Positions 22,396 through 31,239 of a stretch of DNA of 64,000 bases are shown here, in pieces. The notes below the pieces were generated by a model. It ran no database searches. It was not told where the DNA came from and was given only the letters and a program-made list of their open reading frames with translations. Source of the stretch: Mastigamoeba balamuthi. Taxonomy: Eukaryota > Evosea > Mastigamoebida > Mastigamoebidae. The position numbers and the translations under genes were made by a program. The DNA lies in NCBI GenBank assembly GCA_902651635.1, contig CACRSC010001920.1:200133-264132 (forward strand), written 5' to 3'. The first letter of the stretch is position 1; each line of letters opens with the position of its first letter.

Positions 22396-23824
22396 ATGGC
22401 CCGCAGCGGGGGTGCAGTCGTGCTTTTGCCGTTGCTTCTCTGCGCGATGCACTGCCTCGCGTCCGAGGACGACCGCGCGTACCAGCACGGCATCGACTTT
22501 GTGCGCAGACCCGACGGCAAGTACTGGCTGATCTGGTCCAGCTCGGGCAACCCGCCCAAGGGCCCCGACGACAGCGGCAAGTGGACCGACGACATCTACT
22601 CGGCGCTGGTAGACCCCGCCAACTGGAGCATCGTCCCCGCAAAGGCGGCGGCGTTTATCAAGAACCCCGAGGCCCAGGAGCCCGCATCTTCCGCCATAAC
22701 CGACGACGGGCACATCATGGTCACCATGGAAGACGGGTGGAACACCAAGGCGAGCTTCCTTTTTCCTCTGAGAATGTGAAAACCGAGAGCCCGCATGCGC
22801 AACTGACTCGGCACGAAATCGGTGGGAAAACGGGGGGAAATCGCTCGCATCGCAGAACGACGTGTGCCAGCGCTATGGTGTCTACGACACGGACCTGCGC
22901 GCCGTCAAGGCGTATCCGCAGATGGTGCAGGACGGTGGGCACAGCGGCCACGTCGCCGCCGTTGGAAACCGCTTCGTCGTCGTCTACGCTGACGACTGGA
23001 CCGACGAGGGCAAGACGGGCGTCTGCCTGCTGGGCGAGGGCCTCGACGTCAAGAGCGCCATATACGACTCGAGCGGCAACCAGCAGGGCTCCCTCATCGA
23101 CGTCGCCGCCGACGACGACACGAGGGACTGGTGGCCCTACGTCGCGGGCTCGGCGACGCGCGCGGTCTACGTGTGGCAGCGCTACGTCCCCGGGAAGACC
23201 GTCGCCGACCTCTACGCCGCCGTGCTCGACCCCGCGACGGCCGAGTTCGTCCGCGAGCCCTTCAAGCTCGACAGCAACGTCGAGTACTACCACTACAGCG
23301 TCGAGTACGTGGCGGCTGTCGACAGGTTCTACGTCCGCGGCACGTACCACGACAAGAACGGCGCCACGTGCGACCGCCCGTCGACGACCAAGGGCTTCGC
23401 GCACCTGCTCGACGCCGACGGCAACGTCGTGGCGTCCAACAGGAAGCTCGAGGCCATGGCGAGGGAGTCACAGCCCATCGTGCGCGGCGCGGCCGACGGG
23501 GCCAGCGCCCTCGTCGTGCAGCCGCGCCTGCCGACTGGCTACTCGGTGACGCGTATCACGGCGACGAGCGTCACGAAGATGGCGCCGATCACGGACACGT
23601 ACAAATGGGACTACTGCGGGACCGACGGCATCTTCCTGTCCGACAGCAAGGTGCTGGTGGCGACCCTGTCGACAAAGGGGATGGTCGTCAGGACAGCAGA
23701 CGTCAGGGCCGTCCAGATGGCGGACGAAACGGCCGGCGACCAGGATGCCGCGGGGCCAGTTCAGACAGTGCATGCCCTCCTGTTCAGTGCCGCGTGGGTG
23801 GCAGCATTCAGCGGGGCGATGTGA
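22396..23824 (+). CDS. Secreted, probably GPI-anchored, beta-propeller-like protein
   Basis: Exons 22396-22749 and 22856-23824 join in frame with a GC-AG intron (AAG/gcgagc ... cgcag). The N-terminus is a signal peptide (VVLLPLLLCAMHCLA). The chain has repeating patterns of beta strands with Asp/Gly turns: DFVRRPDGKYWLIWSSSG, HVAAVGNRFVVVYADDW, SATRAVYVWQRYVPG, DRFYVRGTYHDKNG. This suggests a propeller of the sialidase/YncE kind, but no catalytic motif was recognised. The last ~20 residues are hydrophobic after a polar spacer (HALLFSAAWVAAFSGAM), which fits a GPI signal. A surface binding or lectin-like role is possible but unproven. Confidence 0.6.
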
Positions 23825-24089
23825 GTGGGGCTCTGGCGCAAGTTTCGGCGAGCAGTTGTGTATACACCAAAGCAGGAGAACAAAATTAAACTCGCCCGAG
23901 TCCTTTGCCGCAGATGTTTCTGAATGCTCACGCACGAGCGAGGATATGAGCATCGACTTCCAAAAACTGAACTTCGATCTGACTTCGGCGATTCGAAGAG
24001 GTAGTTCGCACAGACTATTCAACGTTTCAAAATCGGTTACAAGTGTCCTTAACGAGGGGAAACGGACTGCCGGAGGCCCAACCGCGGCA
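23825..24089. other. Intergenic tail before the inverted repeat
   Basis: Downstream sequence of the secreted protein gene, mixed composition, no gene seen. Confidence 0.4.
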
Positions 24090-24249
24090 TTACACAACCA
24101 GTGGGACCGTGTTGCATTCATACACACACTCACTTCCCCACACTCACGGTCTCACCTGGCTCCACCTCTGGTTGCTATCTACAGTCGATGCCGCGGGGTC
24201 TCGTGCATGCTTCCTCGAATGATTCCGCACGACGGGGACCGCGCGGCCC

Positions 24250-25536
24250 CTACGCGTTCCAGACGTCGGAGCTGCCGAGGATGGACCAGCGCTCGGCGGC
24301 CAGGTAGCGGCCCGCCCACAGGAGCACGCGGGCGGCGGTGCCGAGGCCGGCGGCGGGCTCTTTGCGGAAGAAGCGGACGCCGTTGTCGGGCCCGGCGAGG
24401 CCGGCGACGAACCAGCGCAGCACGCCCGCGCCCGCGTCGGCGGGCGTCCTGAGCGGCCTGCCGCGGGCCGCCTCGGCGCGGATGGCGGCGGCGTGGGCCT
24501 CCATGTGCCCGCCCATCATGTGCAGCTCCTTCACCCCGGCCGCCGACCGCACGAACCCCGCCAGGCCCTCCAGGAACCGCCCCAGCGCCTCGGCCCCGCG
24601 CAGCCCCAGCCCCGCCGGCCGCGGCATCGCCACGTCGTCGCCGAACAGCACGCGGCGCATGAACCACACCGCCACGCTCCTCTCGGTCGCCGCCTCGCCC
24701 GCCCCCACCACGGCGTCGCCCGGCCTCTGCTGCATGTACTCGCGCCGCAGGCTCACCGCCGCAGGCTCGGGCTCCCGCCTCCTCTCCCCGCTGGCCCCCG
24801 AGGCCCCGCGGTTGTCCTGGTCCTCGCCGTCGCGGTCGGCGTCGATGTCGCAGTCCAGCACAGCGCCGAACTGGGACTCGGCGATGAAGCACAGCGCGTG
24901 GACGCGGAAGCACTGCATGCCATCGGTCTCCTCGTCGTCCTCCTCGTCGTCCTCGTCGTCGTCGTCATCGCCGTCTTCGGGCTCAGCCGTCGCTGCTTCT
25001 GCTGCTTCTGCTGCTGCGGCGGGGCAGGCCGCCTCGTTGCTGGCGATGCCGGCCGTCTGGTTGCCGTCGACTGCGTCGTGGATGCACTGGGCCACGCTGA
25101 CTGCCACGCACGCTGTCTGGGCGTCGTCGTCGACGGCGGGGCGCGACGTCTCGTCGTCGCCGTCGTTGTCGTGATCGCTCTTGGCCGGACTGGCCGCCAC
25201 GCGCGACGTCTCGTCGTCGTCGTCATGGGTGACGATGTGCGACGTCTCGTCGTCATCGCCGTCGTCGTCGTTGCTGCTCTTGGCGGGGCTGCCGTGCGCC
25301 AGGATGTGCGAAGCCTCGTCGTTGACTCGGTCGTGGCACTTGGCCTCTTGCGACTCGATGCCGTCGTGGTGGGCGATGACCTGCGAGGCCTCGTTGTTGT
25401 CCTTGAGGAGGGGGCTCGTGCGCACGCCGACGACGAGGTGCTCCGTGGCGGTGAGCGGACCAGCAGCGCCAGCGCCGTCGATGGGCACGACGACAGCCGC
25501 GCTGTCGCTGTCGGTGACACCGTCCTCGAACGCCAT
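24250..25536 (-). CDS. Acidic protein with two Trp-Phe repeats (left-arm copy)
   Basis: Intronless 428-codon frame from ATG at 25536 to stop at 24250. Residues ~45-150 are a degenerate repeat rich in Asp/Glu/Thr/Ser (units like DDETSHIVTH, DDETSRVAAS). Residues ~190-215 are an almost pure Asp/Glu run, followed by a Cys-containing segment (FRVHALCFIAESQFG). The C-terminal 140 residues hold two ~45-residue repeats: AVWFMRRVLFGDD... to LGRFLEGLAGF, and LRWFVAGLAGPDN... to VLLWAGRYLAAERW. The same domain is in the 21.2-kb gene. No signal peptide or membrane span. Possibly nuclear, because of the acidic tract (inference). The C-terminal domain is identical in both arms. Confidence 0.75.
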   Translation of the reverse strand: MAFEDGVTDSDSAAVVVPIDGAGAAGPLTATEHLVVGVRTSPLLKDNNEASQVIAHHDGIESQEAKCHDRVNDEASHILAHGSPAKSSNDDDGDDDETSHIVTHDDDDETSRVAASPAKSDHDNDGDDETSRPAVDDDAQTACVAVSVAQCIHDAVDGNQTAGIASNEAACPAAAAEAAEAATAEPEDGDDDDDEDDEEDDEETDGMQCFRVHALCFIAESQFGAVLDCDIDADRDGEDQDNRGASGASGERRREPEPAAVSLRREYMQQRPGDAVVGAGEAATERSVAVWFMRRVLFGDDVAMPRPAGLGLRGAEALGRFLEGLAGFVRSAAGVKELHMMGGHMEAHAAAIRAEAARGRPLRTPADAGAGVLRWFVAGLAGPDNGVRFFRKEPAAGLGTAARVLLWAGRYLAAERWSILGSSDVWNA

Positions 25537-25582
25537 GCTGTCGAAAGCACCAGCGCTGTATCGTTGCCCGTGCGATGAAATC

Positions 25583-26267
25583 TTACTCAGTCGGAGGGGG
25601 GCAGACAGGGGGGGCGAGAGCAAAAGCGCACCCGAGACGCGTGCAGGCGCGTACATGGCGGACGACAACGGCCAGGGTGACCACTGCGACGACCGCCGCC
25701 CCTCCGACACACCCGCCCACGATGAGCCTGCGCACCACGTGCCACGGTGTTCGCCCCCCAGGTGTCAGATGTTCTCGCGACGCATGCCCTCCGACAGGCG
25801 GAAGAGAGAAATATGAAGGAGCAGGGGGCGCAGGGCACGGGGGGCGCAGCAGAGGCCACAGCGAAAAAGCCCCAGTCCAACACAATTGACACCGCGCCCA
25901 GAGATACGCGGGCTATTCTTGACAATGCCCAAAACCCCTGGGATCGCGCGCCGAGGGGGCCTGGGGGGGGCGGGGCGCACGCGACGCGGATCGGGGTGGT
26001 GAGGCGGGGGGCCTGGGGGACGTGGGGGCCGGCGTGGGTGACGAGGGTCGTGGGCTCGCTGCTCGAGTCGGCCGAGGTCACCTCCATCACGCCCATCTCG
26101 GCTCCGCTGCTCTCCGACGGCTCCTCCGCAGACCACATCGGGTCCGCGGACGCCGAGGCGTCGTCGCGCGCGCGCGGGGCGGCCAGGACGGCGACGGCGG
26201 CTGCGAGCGAGGCGGCGAGGAGCAGCGCGAGGGCGACGGCTGCGGTTGCGGTGGCAACAGACTTCAT
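25583..26267 (-). CDS. Small membrane protein with signal anchor and C-terminal span (left-arm copy)
   Basis: ATG at 26267, 127 bases from a TATA box. The first exon encodes a hydrophobic N-terminus (AVALALLLAASLAAAVAVLA) and an acidic Ser/Glu ectodomain-like stretch (SAEEPSESSGAEMG). The final ~60 codons, in another frame, give a second hydrophobic helix (LIVGGCVGGAAVVAVVTLAV), a basic/Cys tail and a stop at 25583. At least one intron must lie between ~25760 and ~25990, but I could not place it. The order fits a type I membrane protein with a short cytoplasmic tail. The stop is 46 bases before the ATG of the next gene, so the two could instead be exons of one protein; I could not find an in-frame join. 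Confidence 0.45.
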
Positions 26268-26393
26268 TTTTTTGAACGGCTGGGGGCAGAAAGCAAAAGG
26301 CAAAGAGAAAGAAAGGGGTTTTGGTGGCTCTGGTTGGCTTGGCGCTCTCTGCGAAGGCTTTTTAAAAAGTGAGGTGGCGGCGCCTGCGGGCCC

Positions 26394-26401
26394 TTTATAT
26401 A
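26394..26401 (-). promoter_or_regulatory. TATA box of the left-arm gene pair
   Basis: tatataaa on the minus strand (tttatata on the plus strand), 127 bases upstream of the ATG at 26267. It has a perfect counterpart in the right arm, so the two arms fire divergently away from the spacer. Confidence 0.7.
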
Positions 26402-26669
26402 GTGCCGGGCGGCGGCGTTTTCGCAACTGGAAGAGGGTGAGTGCGGATGCTGGACTGGGAGGCAGCGGCTTTTCCCGAGGGCCCGTGCAGCAGCGGATCC
26501 GGAAGGCGGCAAATCGACAATTGAAGTCTCCGTTCAACAACCAATCGCATTTCCCGTTTGTCCGGAGCCGGTGCGTTCGCGGTGCGCGCGCCGCACGTTC
26601 CTCGAGCTCGCTGTTCGCGCGGTGCGCAGTCCCCAAGGCCCGCGTCCCGCTGGGCGGTCGCGGCGCTCT

Positions 26670-27012
26670 GCATCACTTGAATTCGGGCCCCCGGCGCTGC
26701 ACGTGCTGCTCGACCTCGGGCTCCTCGATACTCTGCCGCAGGATCAAGCAGGCCCAGGGAAGATGGCTCGCACGGTCCGAGTAGTGCGCACTCCCCTCAT
26801 CGATCATCATCCTGCAAGGACTGCTGGGCACCACTCCTCGGCTGCCGAGGGATAGGAGACGCCCGAAATGCCCTGGGGCACGATGTGGACGCCTGCCTTG
26901 AGGGCCCAGAGGTAAGGTACGGATTCTTCAGTCCACTTGGATGCGCGCAGAGCCGGATTAGTGTCGCGCGGCCAGCGCATTGGCCCGCAACGAGTTGCGG
27001 CCCGATGCCGAA
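26670..27012. other. Unique spacer at the centre of the inverted repeat
   Basis: 343 bases separate the arms and are not themselves palindromic. The minus strand reads SVPYLWALKAGVHIVPQGIS around 26870-26930, with GC-rich codon use like a gene fragment, but no start, splice partner or family was recognised. It lies upstream of both divergent promoters. Confidence 0.5.
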
Positions 27013-27279
27013 GAGCGCCGCGACCGCCCAGCGGGACGCGGGCCTTGGGGACTGCGCACCGCGCGAACAGCGAGCTCGAGGAACGTGCGGCGCGCGCACC
27101 GCGAACGCACCGGCTCCGGACAAACGGGAAATGCGATTGGTTGTTGAACGGAGACTTCAATTGTCGATTTGCCGCCTTCCGGATCCGCTGCTGCACGGGC
27201 CCTCGGGAAAAGCCGCTGCCTCCCAGTCCAGCATCCGCACTCACCCTCTTCCAGTTGCGAAAACGCCGCCGCCCGGCAC

Positions 27280-27287
27280 TATATAAA
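27280..27287 (+). promoter_or_regulatory. TATA box of the right-arm gene pair
   Basis: tatataaa, 127 bases upstream of the ATG at 27414, with a C/A-rich leader between. Confidence 0.7.
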
Positions 27288-27413
27288 GGGCCCGCAGGCG
27301 CCGCCACCTCACTTTTTAAAAAGCCTTCGCAGAGAGCGCCAAGCCAACCAGAGCCACCAAAACCCCTTTCTTTCTCTTTGCCTTTTGCTTTCTGCCCCCA
27401 GCCGTTCAAAAAA

Positions 27414-28107
27414 ATGAAGTCTGTTGCCACCGCAACCGCAGCCGTCGCCCTCGCGCTGCTCCTCGCCGCCTCGCTCGCAGCCGCCGTCGCCGTCCTGGCC
27501 GCCCCGCGCGCGCGCGACGACGCCTCGGCGTCCGCGGACCCGATGTGGTCTGCGGAGGAGCCGTCGGAGAGCAGCGGAGCCGAGATGGGCGTGATGGAGG
27601 TGACCTCGGCCGACTCGAGCAGCGAGCCCACGACCCTCGTCACCCACGCCGGCCCCCACGTCCCCCAGGCCCCCCGCCTCACCACCCCGATCCGCGTCGC
27701 GTGCGCCCCGCCCCCCCCAGGCCCCCTCGGCGCGCGATCCCAGGGGTTTTGGGCATTGTCAAGAATAGCCCGCGTATCTCTGGGCGCGGTGTCAATTGTG
27801 TTGGACTGGGGCTTTTTCGCTGTGGCCTTGCTTGTGGCCTCTGCTGTGCCCCCGTGCCCTGCGCCCCCTGCTCCTTCATATTTCTCTCTTCCTCCTGTCG
27901 GAGGGCATGCGCCGCGAGAACATCTGACACCTGGGGGGGCGAACACCGTGGCACGTGGTGCGCAGGCTCATCGTGGGCGGGTGTGTCGGAGGGGCGGCGG
28001 TCGTCGCAGCGGCCACCCTGGCCGTTGTCGTCCGCCATGTACGCGCCTGCACGCGTCTCGGGTGCGCTTTTGCTCTCGCCCCCCTCTGCCCCCCTCCGAC
28101 TGAGTAA
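27414..28107 (+). CDS. Small membrane protein with signal anchor and C-terminal span (right-arm copy)
   Basis: Counterpart of 25583-26267. ATG at 27414 begins the same hydrophobic N-terminus and acidic stretch, followed by a Pro-rich region (PHVPQAPRLTTPIR). The terminal exon gives LIVGGCVGGAAVVAAATLAV, a basic/Cys tail, and stops at 28105-28107. Compared with the left copy, the membrane helix has Ala-Ala where the left has Val-Val, and the tail is two residues shorter. The internal intron (somewhere ~27690-27930) is not resolved. No family recognised. Confidence 0.45.
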
Positions 28108-28153
28108 GATTTCATCGCACGGGCAACGATACAGCGCTGGTGCTTTCGACAGC

Positions 28154-29440
28154 ATGGCGTTCGAGGACGGTGTCACCGACAGCGACAGCGCGGCTGTCAT
28201 CGTGCCCATCGACGGCGCTGGCGCTGCTGGTCCGCTCACCGCCACGGAACACCTCGTCGTCGGCATGCGCACGAGCCCCCTCCTCAAGGACAACGACGAG
28301 GCCTCGCAGGTCATCGCCCACCCCGACGGCACCGAGTCGCTCGAGGCCAAGTGCCACGACCACGTCTACGACGAGGCTTCGCACATCCTGGCGCACGGCA
28401 GCCCCGCCAAGAGCAGCAACGACGACGACGGCGATGACGACGAGACGTCGCACATCGTCACCCACGACGACGACGACGAGACGTCGCGCGTGGCGGCCAG
28501 TCCGGCCAAGAGCGATCACGACAACGACGGCGACGACGAGACGTCGCGCCCCGCCGTCGACGACGACGCCCAGACAGCGTGCGTGGCAGTCAGCGTGGCC
28601 CAGTGCATCCACGACGCAGTCGACGACAACCAGACGGCCGGCATCGCCAGCAACGAGGCGGCCTGCCCCGCCGCAGCAGCAGAAGCAGCAGAAGCAGCGA
28701 CGGCTGAGCCCGAAGACGGCGATGACGACGACGACGACGACGACGAGGAGGACGACGAGGAGACCGATGGCATGCAGTGCTTCCGCGTCCACGCGCTGTG
28801 CTTCATCGCCGAGTCCCAGTTCGGCGCTGTGCTGGACTGCGACATCGACGCCGACCGCGACGGCGAGGACCAGGACAACCGCGGGGCCTCGGGGGCCAGC
28901 GGGGAGAGGAGGCGGGAGCCCGAGCCTGCGGCGGTGAGCCTGCAGCGCGAGTACATGCAGCAGAGGGCGGGCGACGCCGTGGTGGGGGCGGGCGAGGCGG
29001 CGACCGAGAGGAGCGTGGCGGTGTGGTTCATGCGCCGCGTGCTGTTCGGCGACGACGTGGCGATGCCGCGGCCGGCGGGGCTGGGGCTGCGCGGGGCCGA
29101 GGCGCTGGGGCGGTTCCTGGAGGGCCTGGCGGGGTTCGTGCGGTCGGCGGCCGGGGTGAAGGAGCTGCACATGATGGGCGGGCACATGGAGGCCCACGCC
29201 GCCGCCATCCGCGCCGAGGCGGCCCGCGGCAGGCCGCTCAGGACGCCCGCCGACGCGGGCGCGGGCGTGCTGCGCTGGTTCGTCGCCGGCCTCGCCGGGC
29301 CCGACAACGGCGTCCGCTTCTTCCGCAAAGAGCCCGCCGCCGGCCTCGGCACCGCCGCCCGCGTGCTCCTGTGGGCGGGCCGCTACCTGGCCGCCGAGCG
29401 CTGGTCCATCCTCGGCAGCTCCGACGTCTGGAACGCGTAG
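28154..29440 (+). CDS. Acidic protein with two Trp-Phe repeats (right-arm copy)
   Basis: 428 codons without an intron, the same length as the left-arm copy. The Trp-Phe pairs are at residues ~291 and ~375. I count 12 amino-acid differences between copies, all within the first ~285 residues, six of them in one short stretch (around residues 48-72). The C-terminal ~140 residues are identical. This suggests either strong constraint or gene conversion on the repeat domain and drift or selection on the acidic half. The start is supported by equal position in both arms and by a stop upstream in frame in neither. Function unknown. Confidence 0.75.
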   Translation: MAFEDGVTDSDSAAVIVPIDGAGAAGPLTATEHLVVGMRTSPLLKDNDEASQVIAHPDGTESLEAKCHDHVYDEASHILAHGSPAKSSNDDDGDDDETSHIVTHDDDDETSRVAASPAKSDHDNDGDDETSRPAVDDDAQTACVAVSVAQCIHDAVDDNQTAGIASNEAACPAAAAEAAEAATAEPEDGDDDDDDDDEEDDEETDGMQCFRVHALCFIAESQFGAVLDCDIDADRDGEDQDNRGASGASGERRREPEPAAVSLQREYMQQRAGDAVVGAGEAATERSVAVWFMRRVLFGDDVAMPRPAGLGLRGAEALGRFLEGLAGFVRSAAGVKELHMMGGHMEAHAAAIRAEAARGRPLRTPADAGAGVLRWFVAGLAGPDNGVRFFRKEPAAGLGTAARVLLWAGRYLAAERWSILGSSDVWNA

Positions 29441-29600
29441 GGGCCGCGCGGTCCCCGTCGTGCGGAATCATTCGAGGAAGCATGCACGAGACCCCGCGGC
29501 ATCGACTGTAGATAGCAACCAGAGGAGAAACCAGGTGAGACCGTGAGTGTGGGGAATTGAGTGTGTATAAATGAAACACGGTCTCGCTGGTTGTGTTATG

Positions 29601-29778
29601 TAGTCGTGTTTCATGTGTGAGACACGTTGTTCATGCAGGACACCCGGATAGTGCGTTGTTGTCTCTACATGGAGCTGTCTTAACCTTGTTTCTGTTTGTC
29701 TGTGGCCCTCCTCGCAAGAGCAGTCAGGTGGGCAGAGTGTTACACCAGGGCACACAGAGGTCAAGCATTGCCTTGTAC
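29601..29778. other. Short intergenic interval
   Basis: Sequence between the inverted-repeat right arm and the stop of the minus-strand hydrolase. No gene. Confidence 0.4.
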
Positions 29779-31239
29779 TCAGATGAGGCCGAAGCCCATG
29801 GCCAGGCAGGCCACCGCGAGAGCGGCACCCACAGCCCTCCCGGGCGAGACGTTGAGCTCGTCCGAGGACCTTGCGTGCGCCCTGCTGCCAGAAGAGGTCC
29901 CTCCAGGGTGCGACGACGCCTGATGGTGATCCGACGACGCCGCTGCCGCCGAGGACGCAGGTCCGGGGTTGGAAGAGGCTGGGTTGGGGTGGCTGTGGCT
30001 CGAGGAGTGGGAGTTGGGGCGCGGGATGCCACCGACGATCCTGAGGTAGTGGTCGTTGGGGACGGTGCCGCACTGGTGAGCGCTCGAGTTGACGAGCCTG
30101 GCCGAGTAGTGGTAGGACTTGCCGCCCGAGTTGATGATATAGTAGCCGGGGAGGTTGGGCTGCTTCTCGAGGCGGGTCTCGACCTTGTAGATGGCGGTGC
30201 CCTCGTCGACCTCGTCGAACATGGCGACGTACCAGAAGAGCTTGCGGACGGGGGCGAGGCGGTCGATCTGGTGCTGGAGGAAGCTGCCGCAGTTGCGGGG
30301 GATCTCGTCGAGGGGCGTGGAGCCCTGGTGGGGGTTGTACCACGAGAAGCCCGGGAAGATGACGGGGGCGTAGCCCTGCCCCGACGCCGCCACCGCAGCC
30401 ACGTCGTCGGCGACAATGTGGGCCACGCGGTCGTCGAAGCCCTGCTCGCTGTTGTAGCGGCCCACGGCCCAGGGGCTGACGATGTCGAGGGCGGCGTAGA
30501 CCTCGGCCCACCCGCTCCGGCTGTCCCCGGTCCCCGACTGCCACCCGTACGGCGTGCCCCCCATCACCGTCAGGCCCTGCTCCTTGAGCCACCGCACCAT
30601 CCGCAGCTGCAGCCCCGCGTCGCTGCCGCGCTCCGGGAACCCCACGCCCCACCAGCACACCACCGGCCGCCCGTTGTGCCACTGGTACGCAGGCGACTGG
30701 GTCACGTTCCGGATCACCTGCCAGTCGGCCTTGATCGCCTCCATGTCCGCCTCGCTCCCCACCGCCGCGTCCCACATCACCGCGAAGCTCCGCCCGTTCT
30801 GCTCTGCCGCCCGCATCACGTCGTACAGCGTCTTGGTCCGCCGCCAGTAGAAGACCATGTCGGTCGTCAGGAACCGCTGGACGAAGGCCCCGTCGATGTT
30901 GTACTCGCGCATCCACCGCAAGTGCACGCCCACCGTCGACGCGTCGAGCGACGAGTACACCCCCACGGCCCGCCCGTCCTTGTACTTGAGCCCCGTCGCG
31001 TGCAGGTCCGGGTACTCGCTCATGTCGGGCCACAGGTCCACGTGCAGGTTCGTCCCGTTCTCGTTAGGCGGCCCGGGCAGCAGGTTGCACCAGTGGTTCC
31101 ACGGGTTGGGCTGCTCGTCCGTGTAGTGCCACCCCTGGTACCCCACCATCACGCGCCCCTCCAGCGACCCGTGCAGCGGCCGCCCCTCGCAGCCCAGCGC
31201 AGCGGCCAGCAGCAGCGCCAGGAGTACCGACGTGGTCAT
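29779..31239 (-). CDS. Secreted GH71/GH99-like glycoside hydrolase with GPI-like tail
   Basis: Intronless frame from ATG at 31239 to stop at 29779, ~486 residues. A signal peptide (LLALLLAAALGCEG) precedes LEGRVMVGYQGWHYTDE, the hallmark start of the GH99/GH71-like 'xylosidase/arabinosidase' group. Other family-like stretches are NLHVDLWPDMSEYPD, VGVYSSLDASTVGVHLRWM, NIDGAFVQRF, VIFPGFSWYNPHQGS and LFWYVAMFDEVDEGTAIYK; the last carries the probable acidic catalytic residues (Asp/Glu). After residue ~400 comes a Ser/His/Pro-rich linker, then a hydrophobic end (GAALAVACLAMGFGLI) typical of a GPI signal. Relatives act on alpha-mannan or alpha-1,3-glucan; the substrate here is not known. Likely at the cell surface. 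Confidence 0.75.
   Translation of the reverse strand: MTTSVLLALLLAAALGCEGRPLHGSLEGRVMVGYQGWHYTDEQPNPWNHWCNLLPGPPNENGTNLHVDLWPDMSEYPDLHATGLKYKDGRAVGVYSSLDASTVGVHLRWMREYNIDGAFVQRFLTTDMVFYWRRTKTLYDVMRAAEQNGRSFAVMWDAAVGSEADMEAIKADWQVIRNVTQSPAYQWHNGRPVVCWWGVGFPERGSDAGLQLRMVRWLKEQGLTVMGGTPYGWQSGTGDSRSGWAEVYAALDIVSPWAVGRYNSEQGFDDRVAHIVADDVAAVAASGQGYAPVIFPGFSWYNPHQGSTPLDEIPRNCGSFLQHQIDRLAPVRKLFWYVAMFDEVDEGTAIYKVETRLEKQPNLPGYYIINSGGKSYHYSARLVNSSAHQCGTVPNDHYLRIVGGIPRPNSHSSSHSHPNPASSNPGPASSAAAASSDHHQASSHPGGTSSGSRAHARSSDELNVSPGRAVGAALAVACLAMGFGLI

Larger units (their letters stand above)
24090..26669. repeat. Left arm of a ~2.6-kb inverted repeat
   Basis: Reverse complement of 27013-29600. By eye identity is about 98% over the coding parts, falling at the outer end (24090-24180), where short indels appear. 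The right arm has 12 extra bases near 27827 (ggccttgcttgt-type duplication) and lacks 6 bases near 28090. The inner break is sharp at the shared gcggcgctct (26660-26669). The arm carries two genes and a promoter. Confidence 0.93.
27013..29600. repeat. Right arm of the inverted repeat
   Basis: Mirror of 24090-26669; see the left arm for differences. Beyond 29600 the sequences no longer match. Confidence 0.93.

Noticed and set aside
24338-25578. Long Ser/Ala-rich or Val/Asp-rich plus-strand frames in the left arm
   Set aside because: They are shadows of the acidic minus-strand gene created by GAC/GTC codon runs.
26807-27946. Long frame antisense to the right-arm membrane gene
   Set aside because: It mirrors the GC-biased coding frame of the opposite strand; the real gene has a TATA box, start and a counterpart in the left arm.
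27545-29440. 631-codon frame treated as a single protein in the right arm
   Set aside because: The part before 28154 is in a frame that contradicts the membrane gene and is not open in the same way in the left arm. The equal 428-codon frame starting at MAFEDG is common to both.
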